NCBI GenBank assembly: GCA_018222915.1
Contig: JAAEZI010000026.1
Location: 1 to 35,006 of the forward strand
Reading direction: 5' to 3'
From: Algicola sp.
GTDB taxonomy: Bacteria > Bacteroidota > Bacteroidia > Flavobacteriales > Flavobacteriaceae
DNA length: 35,006 nt
Shown here piece after piece: positions 24,413 through 33,763 of this stretch. The translations under genes and the position numbers were made by a program. Below the pieces are notes generated by a model, which saw nothing but the letters and a program-made list of their open reading frames with translations, did not search any database and was not told the DNA's origin. The first letter of the stretch is position 1. Each line of letters opens with the position of its first letter.

Positions 24413-26818
24413 CTATTTTCCAATAAGGTGTAATTCTGTAAATTCCTTGTCTACAGTCATCTTAGAGACACCATTCGTCTTAATATGATCTAAAGGAATA
24501 CTCACATTGTCCAATTGGATTTCATTAATATCAAAAGGTAAACCATGAATTCGCAATTCAAACGATTTATATTGGGCATCAAATTTACCTTCCTTATGTT
24601 GCTGAATAATTAATTCATTAGACTTGCCAACCAGTTTAAAAGTCCTAAAGCTGTATCGGCCTTTGGTATAATCGTAACCGTCATGTGCATCATCGAATAA
24701 ATGGGAACTTTCTTTTCCCTCTTTATAATACACATCTAAACCAACAGTTTCAATGTTTTTCTCACCCACATACTGTTGTTTTGGATACTTTGGAATGATG
24801 GCTCCTTCCTTAATAAAAATAGGCATACTATCAATATCAGCGTCTACCCACATTTCCTTTCCTCCTTTTACAATGCTATCTGTCCAAAAGTCATACCATT
24901 GTCCGCGTGGAATATACATTCGACGACCTTTAGCATTTGGTTCAAGGACAGGACAGGCTAAAATTTGATTTCCAAACACAAACTCATCAGTGCGATAATG
25001 GGTTTGTACGTCTTCCTGATCAAACAGCACTAATGATTTTAGTATAGGCGTTCCATTTTCCACATAATCCCAAAAAGTTGTATATAAATATGGCAGAAGC
25101 TCGTAACGAATATTTATGAATTTACGAACAATATCAGTGACGTCATTGCCAAATGTCCATGGCTCTTGATCACCATGATCACCCGATGAGTGAACTCTGA
25201 AAAACGGATGGAAAATTCCTAACTGAATCCATCTTGTAAATAATTCCCCTTGTGGCTGCTCTGCAAAACCACCAATATCACTTCCTGCAAAACTAAATCC
25301 AGACATCGCCATTCGTTGCGCTTGCACGTTGGCAATCCAAAGGTGTTCCCAGGTTGCCACATTATCACCAGTCCAAGTAGAAGTATAACGTTGTGTCCCA
25401 GAATAAGCAGCTCTCGTTATTACAAACGGTCTTTTTGGATAAGCAAACTTTTTTAATCCTTGATAGGTAGCTCTAGCCATTTGCATCCCATAAATATTAT
25501 GGGCCTTTCTGTGGCTACATGGATTTCCGTCATAATCATGACGTACATCATCTGGAAACGTTTTATTAGGCACTTCCATCACAGCGGGTTCGTTCATGTC
25601 GTTCCAAACGCCTTTGACGCCAATATCTTCAATAAGTTCTTTAAACAAGCCTGACCACCATTCTCTTACCTCTGGATTTGTAAAATCTGGAAAGTGACAC
25701 TCTCCTGGCCAAACTTTTCCTTTCATATAGGGACCATCAGCACGTTTACAGAAATAATCATTATCCATAGCTTCTTGAAACACCGAATAATCTTTATCAA
25801 TCTTGATGCCTGGATCGATAATGACCACCGTTTTAAATCCATCATCAGCCAACTCCTTAACCATGCGTTTTGGATCTGGAAAATAGGATTCACTCCAAGT
25901 AAAACATCTAAAACCTTCCATGTAATCAATATCTAAGTAAATAGCGTCACATGGTATTTCAAGTGTTCTGAATTTTGAGGTAATTTCCTTCACTTTTTCT
26001 TCCGGATAATAACTCCATTTACATTGATGAAAGCCCAGTGCCCACAATGGTGGCAACAAATGTGGCTTCCCTGTAAGATCTGTGTAACTCTCAACCACTT
26101 CTGTCATTTGTGGTCCATAAATGAAATAATAATTCATTTCGCCACCTTGTGCCCAAAAGCTTGTGACGTTTCTGCGTTCTTGCGCAAAATCAAAAAATGA
26201 ACGGAAGGAATTGTCAAAGAAAATTCCATAGGCGCGATTGTGATGTAAACCTGTGTAAAATGGAATGGCCTTGTAAATTGGATCTGTATCTTTTCCATAG
26301 GCATAGGAATCCGTTACCCAGTTCTCATAGCGCTTTCCCTTTAAATTTAAATGATTTGGCTTATCTCCTAGTCCAAAATAACTCTCGCCATCATTAGAGA
26401 CCTTGCTCATTTTTACAATATTACCACCCTTTTCATAGCTCTCTTCCCAATGAAATCCAATTTCATCTTGGTTAATCGCTAAACCGTCAGCAGCATCAAA
26501 TAGTTGCACTTTTAAATCGTCTTTATCGATGTGACAAATTAATTTTGACGTGGTTATTTTATAATGGGATTTAAGCTCCTCTATTTCTAAAAGGTTATAG
26601 CCTGTACTTGCATATTTCGTTATGGCATAGGAAAAATCATTTTCAAATTTTCCGGTAGTCGTATATCTAAATCGCAATACGCTATCCCTTAAAACAGTTA
26701 ACTGAAGTATGACATCATTTTCAGTCGTAAAGTAAAGTGTATCTACATCCTTTTTAAAATGGATGATTTTGGAAGGAAACAAATTCCCTTTATTTTCTAA
26801 TTCTGTATTTACAATCAT
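24413..26818 (-). CDS. Cytoplasmic GH31 alpha-glucosidase
   Basis: An 801-residue glycoside hydrolase. An N-terminal beta-sandwich (about 1-250) is followed by a (beta/alpha)8 barrel (about 255-600) with the catalytic nucleophile Asp407 in GVWNDMNEP and acid/base Asp485 in TWTGDN, then AGSDIGGF and a C-terminal beta domain. There is no signal peptide, which suggests action in the cytoplasm on imported or stored alpha-glucosides. GH31 members include alpha-glucosidases and alpha-xylosidases; the alpha-glucan neighbours and the general motifs favour alpha-glucosidase, releasing glucose from the non-reducing end. It lies 155 bases downstream of glgB on the same strand with a shared sequence motif 91 bases upstream of its ATG. 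Confidence 0.93.
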   Translation of the reverse strand: MIVNTELENKGNLFPSKIIHFKKDVDTLYFTTENDVILQLTVLRDSVLRFRYTTTGKFENDFSYAITKYASTGYNLLEIEELKSHYKITTSKLICHIDKDDLKVQLFDAADGLAINQDEIGFHWEESYEKGGNIVKMSKVSNDGESYFGLGDKPNHLNLKGKRYENWVTDSYAYGKDTDPIYKAIPFYTGLHHNRAYGIFFDNSFRSFFDFAQERRNVTSFWAQGGEMNYYFIYGPQMTEVVESYTDLTGKPHLLPPLWALGFHQCKWSYYPEEKVKEITSKFRTLEIPCDAIYLDIDYMEGFRCFTWSESYFPDPKRMVKELADDGFKTVVIIDPGIKIDKDYSVFQEAMDNDYFCKRADGPYMKGKVWPGECHFPDFTNPEVREWWSGLFKELIEDIGVKGVWNDMNEPAVMEVPNKTFPDDVRHDYDGNPCSHRKAHNIYGMQMARATYQGLKKFAYPKRPFVITRAAYSGTQRYTSTWTGDNVATWEHLWIANVQAQRMAMSGFSFAGSDIGGFAEQPQGELFTRWIQLGIFHPFFRVHSSGDHGDQEPWTFGNDVTDIVRKFINIRYELLPYLYTTFWDYVENGTPILKSLVLFDQEDVQTHYRTDEFVFGNQILACPVLEPNAKGRRMYIPRGQWYDFWTDSIVKGGKEMWVDADIDSMPIFIKEGAIIPKYPKQQYVGEKNIETVGLDVYYKEGKESSHLFDDAHDGYDYTKGRYSFRTFKLVGKSNELIIQQHKEGKFDAQYKSFELRIHGLPFDINEIQLDNVSIPLDHIKTNGVSKMTVDKEFTELHLIGK

Positions 26819-26909
26819 ATGAAAGGTCTTGTGTAAAAATCATGTAAAAAAAAGCAAAAATGCGGACGTAAAAAAGTGTTAGGCATTGATATTGTACCGA
26901 ATTATTAAC

Positions 26910-26922
26910 TATAACGATTTCG
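26910..26922 (-). promoter_or_regulatory. Possible operator upstream of the GH31 gene
   Basis: TATAACGATTTCG on the plus strand (read as CGAAATCGTTATA on the gene strand), ending 91 bases before the GH31 ATG. The same 13-mer with one change occurs at the same distance upstream of glgE. The CG-centred core ANCGNT recalls LacI-family operators. See the glgE site. Confidence 0.4.
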
Positions 26923-26973
26923 GTTATGAACACCATCTGATATTATTCCCAAAAACACTAATGATCCAGAAAA

Positions 26974-28881
26974 TTAGACGTATTTAAAAGCGACCATTCC
27001 GAGCGGTGGGATCACAATTTCTACAGAATCGTCTCTAAACTGCCAAGGCTTTTTCTCAGATGTTAATGAAGTATTTTTAAATTCACCACTACCAAAGAAA
27101 GTTTTCAAATCACTATTAAAAACCTCCTTTAATTGCCCTTTTTTCGGAAGTCCGATGCGATAGTTTTCTCGAGCAATAGGTGTCATATTACACGCTACAA
27201 TCACATCATCTTTACGCTTTTCACCTTTTCTGATATACACCAACACCGAATTTTCAGCATCGTTATAGTCAACCCATTCAAAACCTTCTGCGGAAAATTG
27301 CTTTTCATATAAAGCAGGTTCTGATCTATAAAATGTGTTCAACGCTTTTAATAATTCTTGTACACCTGCGTGTGGTTGGTACTGAAGTAGGTGCCAATCG
27401 AGACTTTGTTGAAAATTCCATTCCTCACTTTGACCAAATTCTGCACCTTGAAATAGCAAATTCGTTCCAGGATGCGTAAACATGTAACTGTACAATAAGC
27501 GAAGATTAGCGAAACGCTGCCATTCATCACCAGGCATACGACCTAAAATAGAATGCTTTCCATACACCACTTCATCGTGACTTAGCGGCAGCATAAAATT
27601 TTCGGTAAAGGCATAAGTCATCGAAAATGTTAAGTCATTTTGATGATGTTTTCTATAGATAGGTTCTTTAGCAAAATATTGTAAGGTATCGTGCATCCAT
27701 CCCATCATCCATTTCATTCCAAATCCGAGTCCACCTAAGGACGTTGGTTTTGAAACCATTGGAAATGAGGTTGATTCTTCAGCAATGGTTTGGACATCTG
27801 GAAACATACTGTACACTGCTTCATTCATTTCTCGTAAAAAGGACATCGCTTCCAGGTTTTCTCTTCCACCAAACATATTAGGTTCCCATTCTCCTTCGTC
27901 TCTACTGTAATCTAAGAAAAGCATAGACGCAACGGCATCTACTCGTAAACCGTCGGCATGGTACTCATCTAACCAAAATATCGCATTACTAATCAAGAAA
28001 GACTTTACTTCATTTCGACCATAATTGAAAATCAAACTTTTCCAATCTGGATGATACCCTTTGCGTTTATCAGGATGTTCATAAAGATGTGATCCATCAA
28101 AAAAACCGAGGCCATGAGCATCTTCAGGAAAATGCGATGGTACCCAATCCAATATGATCCCAATATCATTTTGATGCAGTTTATCGACAAGTAATTTAAA
28201 TCCTTCAGGATATCCAAAACGTGATGTTGGTGCAAAGTAACCTGTTAGTTGATAACCCCAACTTGGATCGTAAGGATATTCCATGATTGGCATCAATTCA
28301 ACATGTGTGAAATTCATTTCCTTGACATAAGTGACGAGCTCATTTGCTAAATCCTCATAGGTTAAAAACGTATTGTCTTCTACCTGTCGTTTCCATGAGC
28401 CTAGATGTACTTCATAAATAGAATAAGGCGCATTTAAAGCATTGTGCTTTTGTCGCTTTTTCATCCATTTAGTATCCTTCCACTTATAAGGTTCATTCCA
28501 AACCACTGAAGCCGTTTTCGGTGGGTGTTCGCAACGCCTCGCATACGGATCTGCTTTTTCTGTTTTAATGTTGTTATTATGGCTTTGTATTTTATACTTG
28601 TAAATACTGCCTTTGCCAACATGTGGTATGAATCCTTCCCAAATACCACTTTCATCCCATCTTACATTCAGCTTGTGCTCCCCTTCTACCCAAAAATTAA
28701 AATCACCAATAACCGAAACCATTTTAGCGCTCGGTGCCCAAACAGCAAAGTAAGTGCCTTCTACACCATCAACAGTGATGATGTGAGAGCCCATTTTTTC
28801 ATAAAGCTTGTAATGCTTTCCAGATTTAAAAAGATTGATGTCAAAATCGGTAAAAAGACTATGTACTATTACTTCTGCCAT
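26974..28881 (-). CDS. glgB: 1,4-alpha-glucan branching enzyme
   Basis: A 635-residue GH13_9 enzyme that makes the alpha-1,6 branches of glycogen. It starts directly with a CBM48 domain (about 30-125; TYFAVWAPSAKMVSVIGDFN), lacking the extra N-terminal domain of E. coli GlgB, then the barrel with nucleophile Asp315 (GLRVDAVASML), acid/base Glu368 (AEES, 53 residues on, as in E. coli) and LSHDEVVYGK. Ends with the C-terminal beta domain. Third gene in glgE-mak-glgB, only 3 bases from mak. Function as glycogen or other alpha-glucan branching in the GlgE route is well supported. Confidence 0.96.
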   Translation of the reverse strand: MAEVIVHSLFTDFDINLFKSGKHYKLYEKMGSHIITVDGVEGTYFAVWAPSAKMVSVIGDFNFWVEGEHKLNVRWDESGIWEGFIPHVGKGSIYKYKIQSHNNNIKTEKADPYARRCEHPPKTASVVWNEPYKWKDTKWMKKRQKHNALNAPYSIYEVHLGSWKRQVEDNTFLTYEDLANELVTYVKEMNFTHVELMPIMEYPYDPSWGYQLTGYFAPTSRFGYPEGFKLLVDKLHQNDIGIILDWVPSHFPEDAHGLGFFDGSHLYEHPDKRKGYHPDWKSLIFNYGRNEVKSFLISNAIFWLDEYHADGLRVDAVASMLFLDYSRDEGEWEPNMFGGRENLEAMSFLREMNEAVYSMFPDVQTIAEESTSFPMVSKPTSLGGLGFGMKWMMGWMHDTLQYFAKEPIYRKHHQNDLTFSMTYAFTENFMLPLSHDEVVYGKHSILGRMPGDEWQRFANLRLLYSYMFTHPGTNLLFQGAEFGQSEEWNFQQSLDWHLLQYQPHAGVQELLKALNTFYRSEPALYEKQFSAEGFEWVDYNDAENSVLVYIRKGEKRKDDVIVACNMTPIARENYRIGLPKKGQLKEVFNSDLKTFFGSGEFKNTSLTSEKKPWQFRDDSVEIVIPPLGMVAFKYV

Positions 28882-28884
28882 AAA

Positions 28885-30516
28885 TTAATCATTAATGATA
28901 TTAGAGATTCCTTTCAACGGAATCACTGCCCAACGCGGACGTGAATTTAATTCGTAACCCAGTTCGTAAACGGCTTTTTCAAGCATGGCATATTTCAGTA
29001 AAAATATCCTTTCTTGATGGTAACCAATATTTAAGTTGGCTGCTTGTATTTTATCTACATAGGTGCCTAAAAATACCCCTTTTAAGTATTGGTATAAAAT
29101 TTCACCTGCGGCAAACAAATCGTCTTGGGAATGTTTATACAATTCCACATTGTTAAAAATCGTTGCATAAATAGCATAATGGAATGATCTAAATAAACCA
29201 GCTACATCCTTTAAAGGCGGCTGTTTGACCTTTCTATCACGAATCGTACTTTCAGGTTCGCCTTCAAAATCCAAAATGTAAAAGTCATCATCCTTGACTA
29301 ATACCTGGCCCAAATGATAATCACCATGTACACGAATGCGTTCACCTTTCAATTTCGTCCAATCAAAATTGACAAAGCGCTTTCTAATATCATTCTTTCT
29401 CTCTAAAAATTCATTCGCCAATTCTAATGCTAAGCCATCTAATTTATGTAAGCTATTCTCAATGGTATTCAAACGATTTTGAAATTGGTAAAGCAATCTA
29501 TTCTTTAACCATACGGTATAATCACCATTAAAATGAGTTGGTGTAAAAGCGGTATCCTCAAATTCACTACCTAAAGCAATATGCATCTCTGCAGTTCGCT
29601 TGGCGAGTGTTTGAATTTTCGTAAATACATTTAGTCCTACCCAATCAATAATCTCTGGTGGCACATCTGTAATTTGTAGTCTGCCAAAATCTTCCGTTTT
29701 TGGCAATCTCTTCACATGGATATTCTTGTACTCTAAATTAGAAAACACCTTATGGAACTCTTTCAACATATATTCCCAAGCATCACCTTGATTTTCCACC
29801 ATTTCTTGCATGAGACCAATGGTAATGTTTACGTTTTCATGATCCTTGATTTGGATACTACCTAGGTACGCAGGTGTGTTTTTAAAGTCCTTTTTATCAG
29901 ATAAAAAGCGACTCATCTCATAATCTGGATTTCTGTCGGCATAAATACGTCTAAAAAACTTTAAAACATACTTTTCATTATAGACAATAGAGGTGTTGCT
30001 TTGCTCCATTCCCATGTATCGCGAGGACTCATAAGTACAATCTTTGAAATTTTCACTTTTATGATATCGAACACGTGATTTATCCTTGGGAATCGCCGTT
30101 AAAATGCGTTCAAATACTACTTTTCTGAAAGCTTCCAAATTGATGGCATCGATAATAAAACCTTCTTGATCTTGAATACTAATGGGTAGAATCCTATCGT
30201 CTTGAGCAAAACTCTCATCAGAAACAAAAGCAATTGGTAAAAAGTAATGTTGGTAAAAAGCCTCCGTAAAATTCACTTCTAAAATAAGGCCATAGTACAT
30301 TTCGTCATGCTGCTGAATTCTAAAATATTCAGAAAGTTCAATGTATTTCATCTTACTTGCCTTCCCACCATACCAGCGTTGTTTTGAAATGTAAGTTTCC
30401 AAGACATCCGACAAAAATACTTTGATGAATTCTTCATTTTCTAGAAGTTCCTCCCATTTATCATTGAAATTATAAGGTGGTTTCAATGCCGTTGCTTTTA
30501 TGTCCTTTTTAGCCAT
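28885..30516 (-). CDS. mak: Maltokinase (Mak/Pep2 family), stand-alone
   Basis: A 543-residue aminoglycoside-phosphotransferase-fold kinase that phosphorylates maltose to alpha-maltose-1-phosphate with ATP. Recognised from the N-cap motif SKQRWYGGK (about 54-62), the ATP lysine in YVLKFF (Lys186), and the catalytic loop VHGDYHLGQVL (Asp399, Gln404) with the metal-binding DFEGEP (Asp416, Glu418). Often annotated as trehalose synthase because Mak is frequently fused to TreS; no TreS (GH13) domain is present here. At 543 residues it is longer than mycobacterial Mak (about 455). It sits 1 base after glgE and 3 bases before glgB, consistent with the GlgE pathway. Confidence 0.9.
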   Translation of the reverse strand: MAKKDIKATALKPPYNFNDKWEELLENEEFIKVFLSDVLETYISKQRWYGGKASKMKYIELSEYFRIQQHDEMYYGLILEVNFTEAFYQHYFLPIAFVSDESFAQDDRILPISIQDQEGFIIDAINLEAFRKVVFERILTAIPKDKSRVRYHKSENFKDCTYESSRYMGMEQSNTSIVYNEKYVLKFFRRIYADRNPDYEMSRFLSDKKDFKNTPAYLGSIQIKDHENVNITIGLMQEMVENQGDAWEYMLKEFHKVFSNLEYKNIHVKRLPKTEDFGRLQITDVPPEIIDWVGLNVFTKIQTLAKRTAEMHIALGSEFEDTAFTPTHFNGDYTVWLKNRLLYQFQNRLNTIENSLHKLDGLALELANEFLERKNDIRKRFVNFDWTKLKGERIRVHGDYHLGQVLVKDDDFYILDFEGEPESTIRDRKVKQPPLKDVAGLFRSFHYAIYATIFNNVELYKHSQDDLFAAGEILYQYLKGVFLGTYVDKIQAANLNIGYHQERIFLLKYAMLEKAVYELGYELNSRPRWAVIPLKGISNIIND

Positions 30517-30517
30517 T

Positions 30518-32455
30518 TTACTTGTTTATCTTAAAAATATGAAATGGAAGTGTAGGATGCAACTCCACGAAATTCCATTCATGATCCCAGTTATAGCTAC
30601 TTCCCGTCACTAAATCCTCCATACGCAATTGTTGGCCTTCGTGAACGCCTAAATCACTTAGTGGTAATTGCACATTGCTTTGTTGCGCATAGTATTGATC
30701 CAGACTAATAACAATCAACAATTCATTTGTTTTCTCTTGATTCCATTTGTAAAACGCCATTAAATTATCATTTTCAATATGACAAAACTTAATGTTATTA
30801 GTCTGCTGCAAAGCCTCATTTTGATGGCGAATAGCATTTATTTTTGAAATCAATAAGGTCAATTTATTTTCAAGGAACCAATCATAATTTTTAATCTGAA
30901 ATTTCTCAGACATGTAATATTCTTCTTTTCCTGGAATGGCCTCACTTATCATTTGCTCGAAAACGGGTCCATAAATACCAATACTAGAACTTAAAGTTGC
31001 TGCCAAAGCATAACGTTGAAGATATTTAGATTCGTTAGCGCCTTGCAAATGATAGGGATTGATATCTGGTGTGTTAGGCCAAAAATTAGGTTGCATATAT
31101 TCACGTTGATCCGTCTGCGTCAACTCGGTCATATATTCGATCAATTCATGTTTATTATTACGCCATGTGAAATAGGTATAAGATTGAGAATACCCTTCTT
31201 TGGCTAGTCGTTGCATCACTTTTGGCTTGGTAAAGGCTTCGGCTAAGAAAATCACATCCGGATGCTTTTTTTTCACTTCGGAAATGAGCCAATTCCAAAA
31301 ATAATAAGGTTTGGTATGCGGATTATCAACACGGAAAACATGGATGCCACAATCTATCCAATAGAGCATCGTGTCCAGACATTCTTTCCAAAGGTTTTTA
31401 TAATCCTTACTTTCCCAATAGATTGGTAAAATATCCTGATATTTTTTAGGTGGATTTTCGGCGTATTGAACCGTCCCATCTGGCCGCCATTTAAACCAAT
31501 CTGGATGTGCTTTTACCCATGGATGATCTGGTGCTGCTTGTAAGGCATAATCCATGGCAATTTCTATATCTAATGCTTTGGCTTTTTTTATGAGGCGCTT
31601 AAAATCACTGATAGTTCCTAATTGCGGGTGTAAATCTTTATGACCACCATGCTTGGAGCCAATTCCCCATGCGGAACCTACATCGTCGTTTTGAGCTTCA
31701 GTGGTATTATTTTTACCCTTTCGATTCACTTCGCCAATTGGATGAACTGGCGGAAAATATAAGGTATCGAATCCCATTTTAGCGACTCTTGGCAAAAGGC
31801 GTTCACAATCTCTAAAAGTTCCGTGTTGACCTTCTTCCTCTGCTGCTGAACGTGGAAAAAACTCGTACCATGTACTAAATCTGGCTTTTTTACGATCCAC
31901 ATACACCTGTAAAGCCTCAGTCTCATTGGCTAGGTGCTTTTCAGGAAAGTTTACAAATAGCTTGTGTAGTTTATCACTTTTTGCTTCAGCAATGGCTTCA
32001 TCATATTGCGATGGTTCTTTAAATATGTCTATGCAATGTTGAACATAAGCTTTATCAGCTTTTGTTACACGCGTCAACAACGGTTCCAAATAAGTCACGC
32101 CTTCAAGAAGTTCAGACTTCACGTGTTGATTATCAGCAATCTTGCGTTCAATACCATGTTGCCAATTCAATGCATAATCAACCCATCCTTGTACTTTATA
32201 GTTATAAAATCCTTGTTTTGACACAAAAAATGACGCTTTCCATTCGTCATTAATGACATGGTGCATTCTCACTTCGTTCCACTGACGTTCTTTTTCATGC
32301 TTAAACAAAACTGAAGCTGCTATCACATCATGACCATCCACAAGAACATGTGCATCCACATTCACAATTTCATTAACAATACGTTTTATAAAGAATTCTC
32401 CACCATTAATTTGAGGTGTCACTACATCGATGACGACGCGCTGTTGTTTTTGCAT
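30518..32455 (-). CDS. glgE: Alpha-1,4-glucan:maltose-1-phosphate maltosyltransferase
   Basis: A 645-residue GH13_3 enzyme that extends alpha-1,4-glucan with maltosyl units from alpha-maltose-1-phosphate. It has the N-terminal domain of GlgE (about 1-190), STWYEFFPRSA, the insert-bearing barrel (FPPVHPIGEVNRKGKNN; ALQAAPDHPWVKAHPDWF), nucleophile Asp377 in FRVDNPHTKP and acid/base Glu406 in FLAEAFTKP, with the 29-residue spacing of characterised GlgE. First gene in the minus-strand run glgE-mak-glgB. The 160-base gap to msrB upstream is a divergent promoter region carrying the candidate operator at 32549-32561. Together with Mak it supplies linear chains that GlgB branches. Confidence 0.95.
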   Translation of the reverse strand: MQKQQRVVIDVVTPQINGGEFFIKRIVNEIVNVDAHVLVDGHDVIAASVLFKHEKERQWNEVRMHHVINDEWKASFFVSKQGFYNYKVQGWVDYALNWQHGIERKIADNQHVKSELLEGVTYLEPLLTRVTKADKAYVQHCIDIFKEPSQYDEAIAEAKSDKLHKLFVNFPEKHLANETEALQVYVDRKKARFSTWYEFFPRSAAEEEGQHGTFRDCERLLPRVAKMGFDTLYFPPVHPIGEVNRKGKNNTTEAQNDDVGSAWGIGSKHGGHKDLHPQLGTISDFKRLIKKAKALDIEIAMDYALQAAPDHPWVKAHPDWFKWRPDGTVQYAENPPKKYQDILPIYWESKDYKNLWKECLDTMLYWIDCGIHVFRVDNPHTKPYYFWNWLISEVKKKHPDVIFLAEAFTKPKVMQRLAKEGYSQSYTYFTWRNNKHELIEYMTELTQTDQREYMQPNFWPNTPDINPYHLQGANESKYLQRYALAATLSSSIGIYGPVFEQMISEAIPGKEEYYMSEKFQIKNYDWFLENKLTLLISKINAIRHQNEALQQTNNIKFCHIENDNLMAFYKWNQEKTNELLIVISLDQYYAQQSNVQLPLSDLGVHEGQQLRMEDLVTGSSYNWDHEWNFVELHPTLPFHIFKINK

Positions 32456-32548
32456 TTTGTTGGTTAATTGTTTAATAGGAATGTGAAATTACTAAAAATC
32501 GTTGCAATTTTCATCAATATATTAATAATATCAGTTAAATATTAAATT

Positions 32549-32561
32549 TATAACGTTTTCG
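32549..32561 (-). promoter_or_regulatory. Possible operator upstream of glgE
   Basis: TATAACGTTTTCG on the plus strand (CGAAAACGTTATA on the gene strand), ending 93 bases before the glgE ATG. It matches the site at 26910-26922 in 12 of 13 positions and at almost the same distance from a start codon. Core ANCGNT is like LacI-family operators. Confidence 0.4.
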
Positions 32562-32615
32562 TAAGTTCTTAACTATTCATTCGACTATAAAATCTGTAAA
32601 CATTATATTTATAAC

Positions 32616-33098
32616 ATGAAAAAATTAGCGCTCCTATTTGTGGTCATCTTATGTTTCAGTTGCAACTCATCAGCCCAAAAACAGCAAGAAAAAAAAGACA
32701 AAGAATTTCCAGTTACAAAGACTGAAGAGCAATGGAAAAAAGAACTTACAGCCGATCAATATTATGTGTTGAGACAAGAAGGTACAGAACGTCCTTTTTC
32801 TAGTCCTTTAAATAAAGAATACAGTGAAGGCGTTTATCATTGTGCCGCTTGCAATACACCCTTGTTTAAGAGCGAACACAAATTTGATTCTGGAACTGGA
32901 TGGCCAAGTTTTGACAGAGAAATTGAAGGTAACGTAGAATTCTCAACCGATTATAATCTAGGGTATGCTAGGACTGAAGAACACTGTGCGACTTGCGGTG
33001 GACACTTAGGCCATGTTTTTAATGACGGTCCGAGAAAGACCACAGGCAAACGTCATTGTATTAATGGTGACGCCTTAAAATTCGTTCCATCAAAGTAG
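32616..33098 (+). CDS. msrB: Peptide-methionine (R)-S-oxide reductase, exported
   Basis: A 160-residue MsrB with an N-terminal signal ending in CFSC (Cys16), so probably a lipoprotein or periplasmic protein, unlike cytoplasmic MsrB. The zinc site is Cys76/Cys79 (HCAAC) and Cys124/Cys127 (HCATC), and the catalytic Cys148 lies in GKRHCINGDAL. The hallmark TGWPSF and GHLGHVFNDGP are present. No cysteine occurs at the usual resolving position near residue 63, so recycling may use thioredoxin directly. It would repair oxidised methionine in envelope proteins. No msrA lies next to it; the next gene is a DUF1572 protein after 53 bases. Confidence 0.94.
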   Translation: MKKLALLFVVILCFSCNSSAQKQQEKKDKEFPVTKTEEQWKKELTADQYYVLRQEGTERPFSSPLNKEYSEGVYHCAACNTPLFKSEHKFDSGTGWPSFDREIEGNVEFSTDYNLGYARTEEHCATCGGHLGHVFNDGPRKTTGKRHCINGDALKFVPSK

Positions 33099-33151
33099 CT
33101 GGTATTATTTAAGACAATCCGTGTTATTACAACGAACTCAAAAAAGAAACC

Positions 33152-33706
33152 ATGGAGACATCTTATCTCACCAGCATTGTCAAACAGTTTAAGTATTACA
33201 AAGCCTTAGGGGATCGAACAATCGCTCAATTAAATTTTGATCAGCTTAAAATAGAAGTAGTTGAGGATACCAATTCTGTAGCGATTATCATCAAACATAT
33301 CTCTGGTAATATGCTAAGTAGATGGACCCATTTTTTAACAGAAGACGGTGAAAAACCTTGGAGACAGCGAGATGATGAGTTTATCGATCATTTCAATTCA
33401 AAGGAAGAGCTCCTTTCAGCTTGGGAAGCAGGATGGACATGCCTTTTTAATGCTTTAGAATCTTTAAACAGCGAACACCTTGAACAATTGATTTACATTA
33501 GAAATCAAGGCCATACCGTCACAGAAGCGATTAATCGTCAATTAGCCCACTACGCTTATCACGTTGGACAAATGGTTTTTTTAGGGAAACTTTTAAAAGG
33601 AAAAGACTGGATGTCACTTTCAATACCCAAAGGAAAATCAGAGACTTACAATCAGGAGAAATTCCACCAAGAAAAAGGTCGCAGACATTTTACGGATGAC
33701 CTTTAA
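33152..33706 (+). CDS. DUF1572 (DinB-like) family protein
   Basis: A 184-residue soluble protein predicted to be four-helix, as in the DinB/YfiT-like superfamily. Conserved segments include the early helix with IIIKHISGNMLSRWTHFL (His near 49), DDEFIDHF, WEAGWTCLFNALESL and the metal-type helix INRQLAHYAYHVGQMVFLGKLLKGKDW with two histidines. Such proteins often bind a divalent metal through His residues, and some use bacillithiol or similar thiols, but no activity can be assigned here. It lies 53 bases after msrB and 57 bases before lpdA on the same strand. Confidence 0.88.
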   Translation: METSYLTSIVKQFKYYKALGDRTIAQLNFDQLKIEVVEDTNSVAIIIKHISGNMLSRWTHFLTEDGEKPWRQRDDEFIDHFNSKEELLSAWEAGWTCLFNALESLNSEHLEQLIYIRNQGHTVTEAINRQLAHYAYHVGQMVFLGKLLKGKDWMSLSIPKGKSETYNQEKFHQEKGRRHFTDDL

Positions 33707-33763
33707 TATTACGATTTGGTTTCGTAACTTCGTAACCTCAAAATTTCAATTAAAAAAAGACTC

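Noticed and set aside
28885-30516. Trehalose synthase
   Set aside because: The protein has kinase motifs (HGDYHLGQ, DFEGEP) and no GH13 barrel; only the maltokinase half of the known fusion is here.
33721-33736. Tandem TTCGTAAC as an attachment site or regulator site
   Set aside because: Two 8-base copies are too short to support this, and no integrase or other mobile gene is near.
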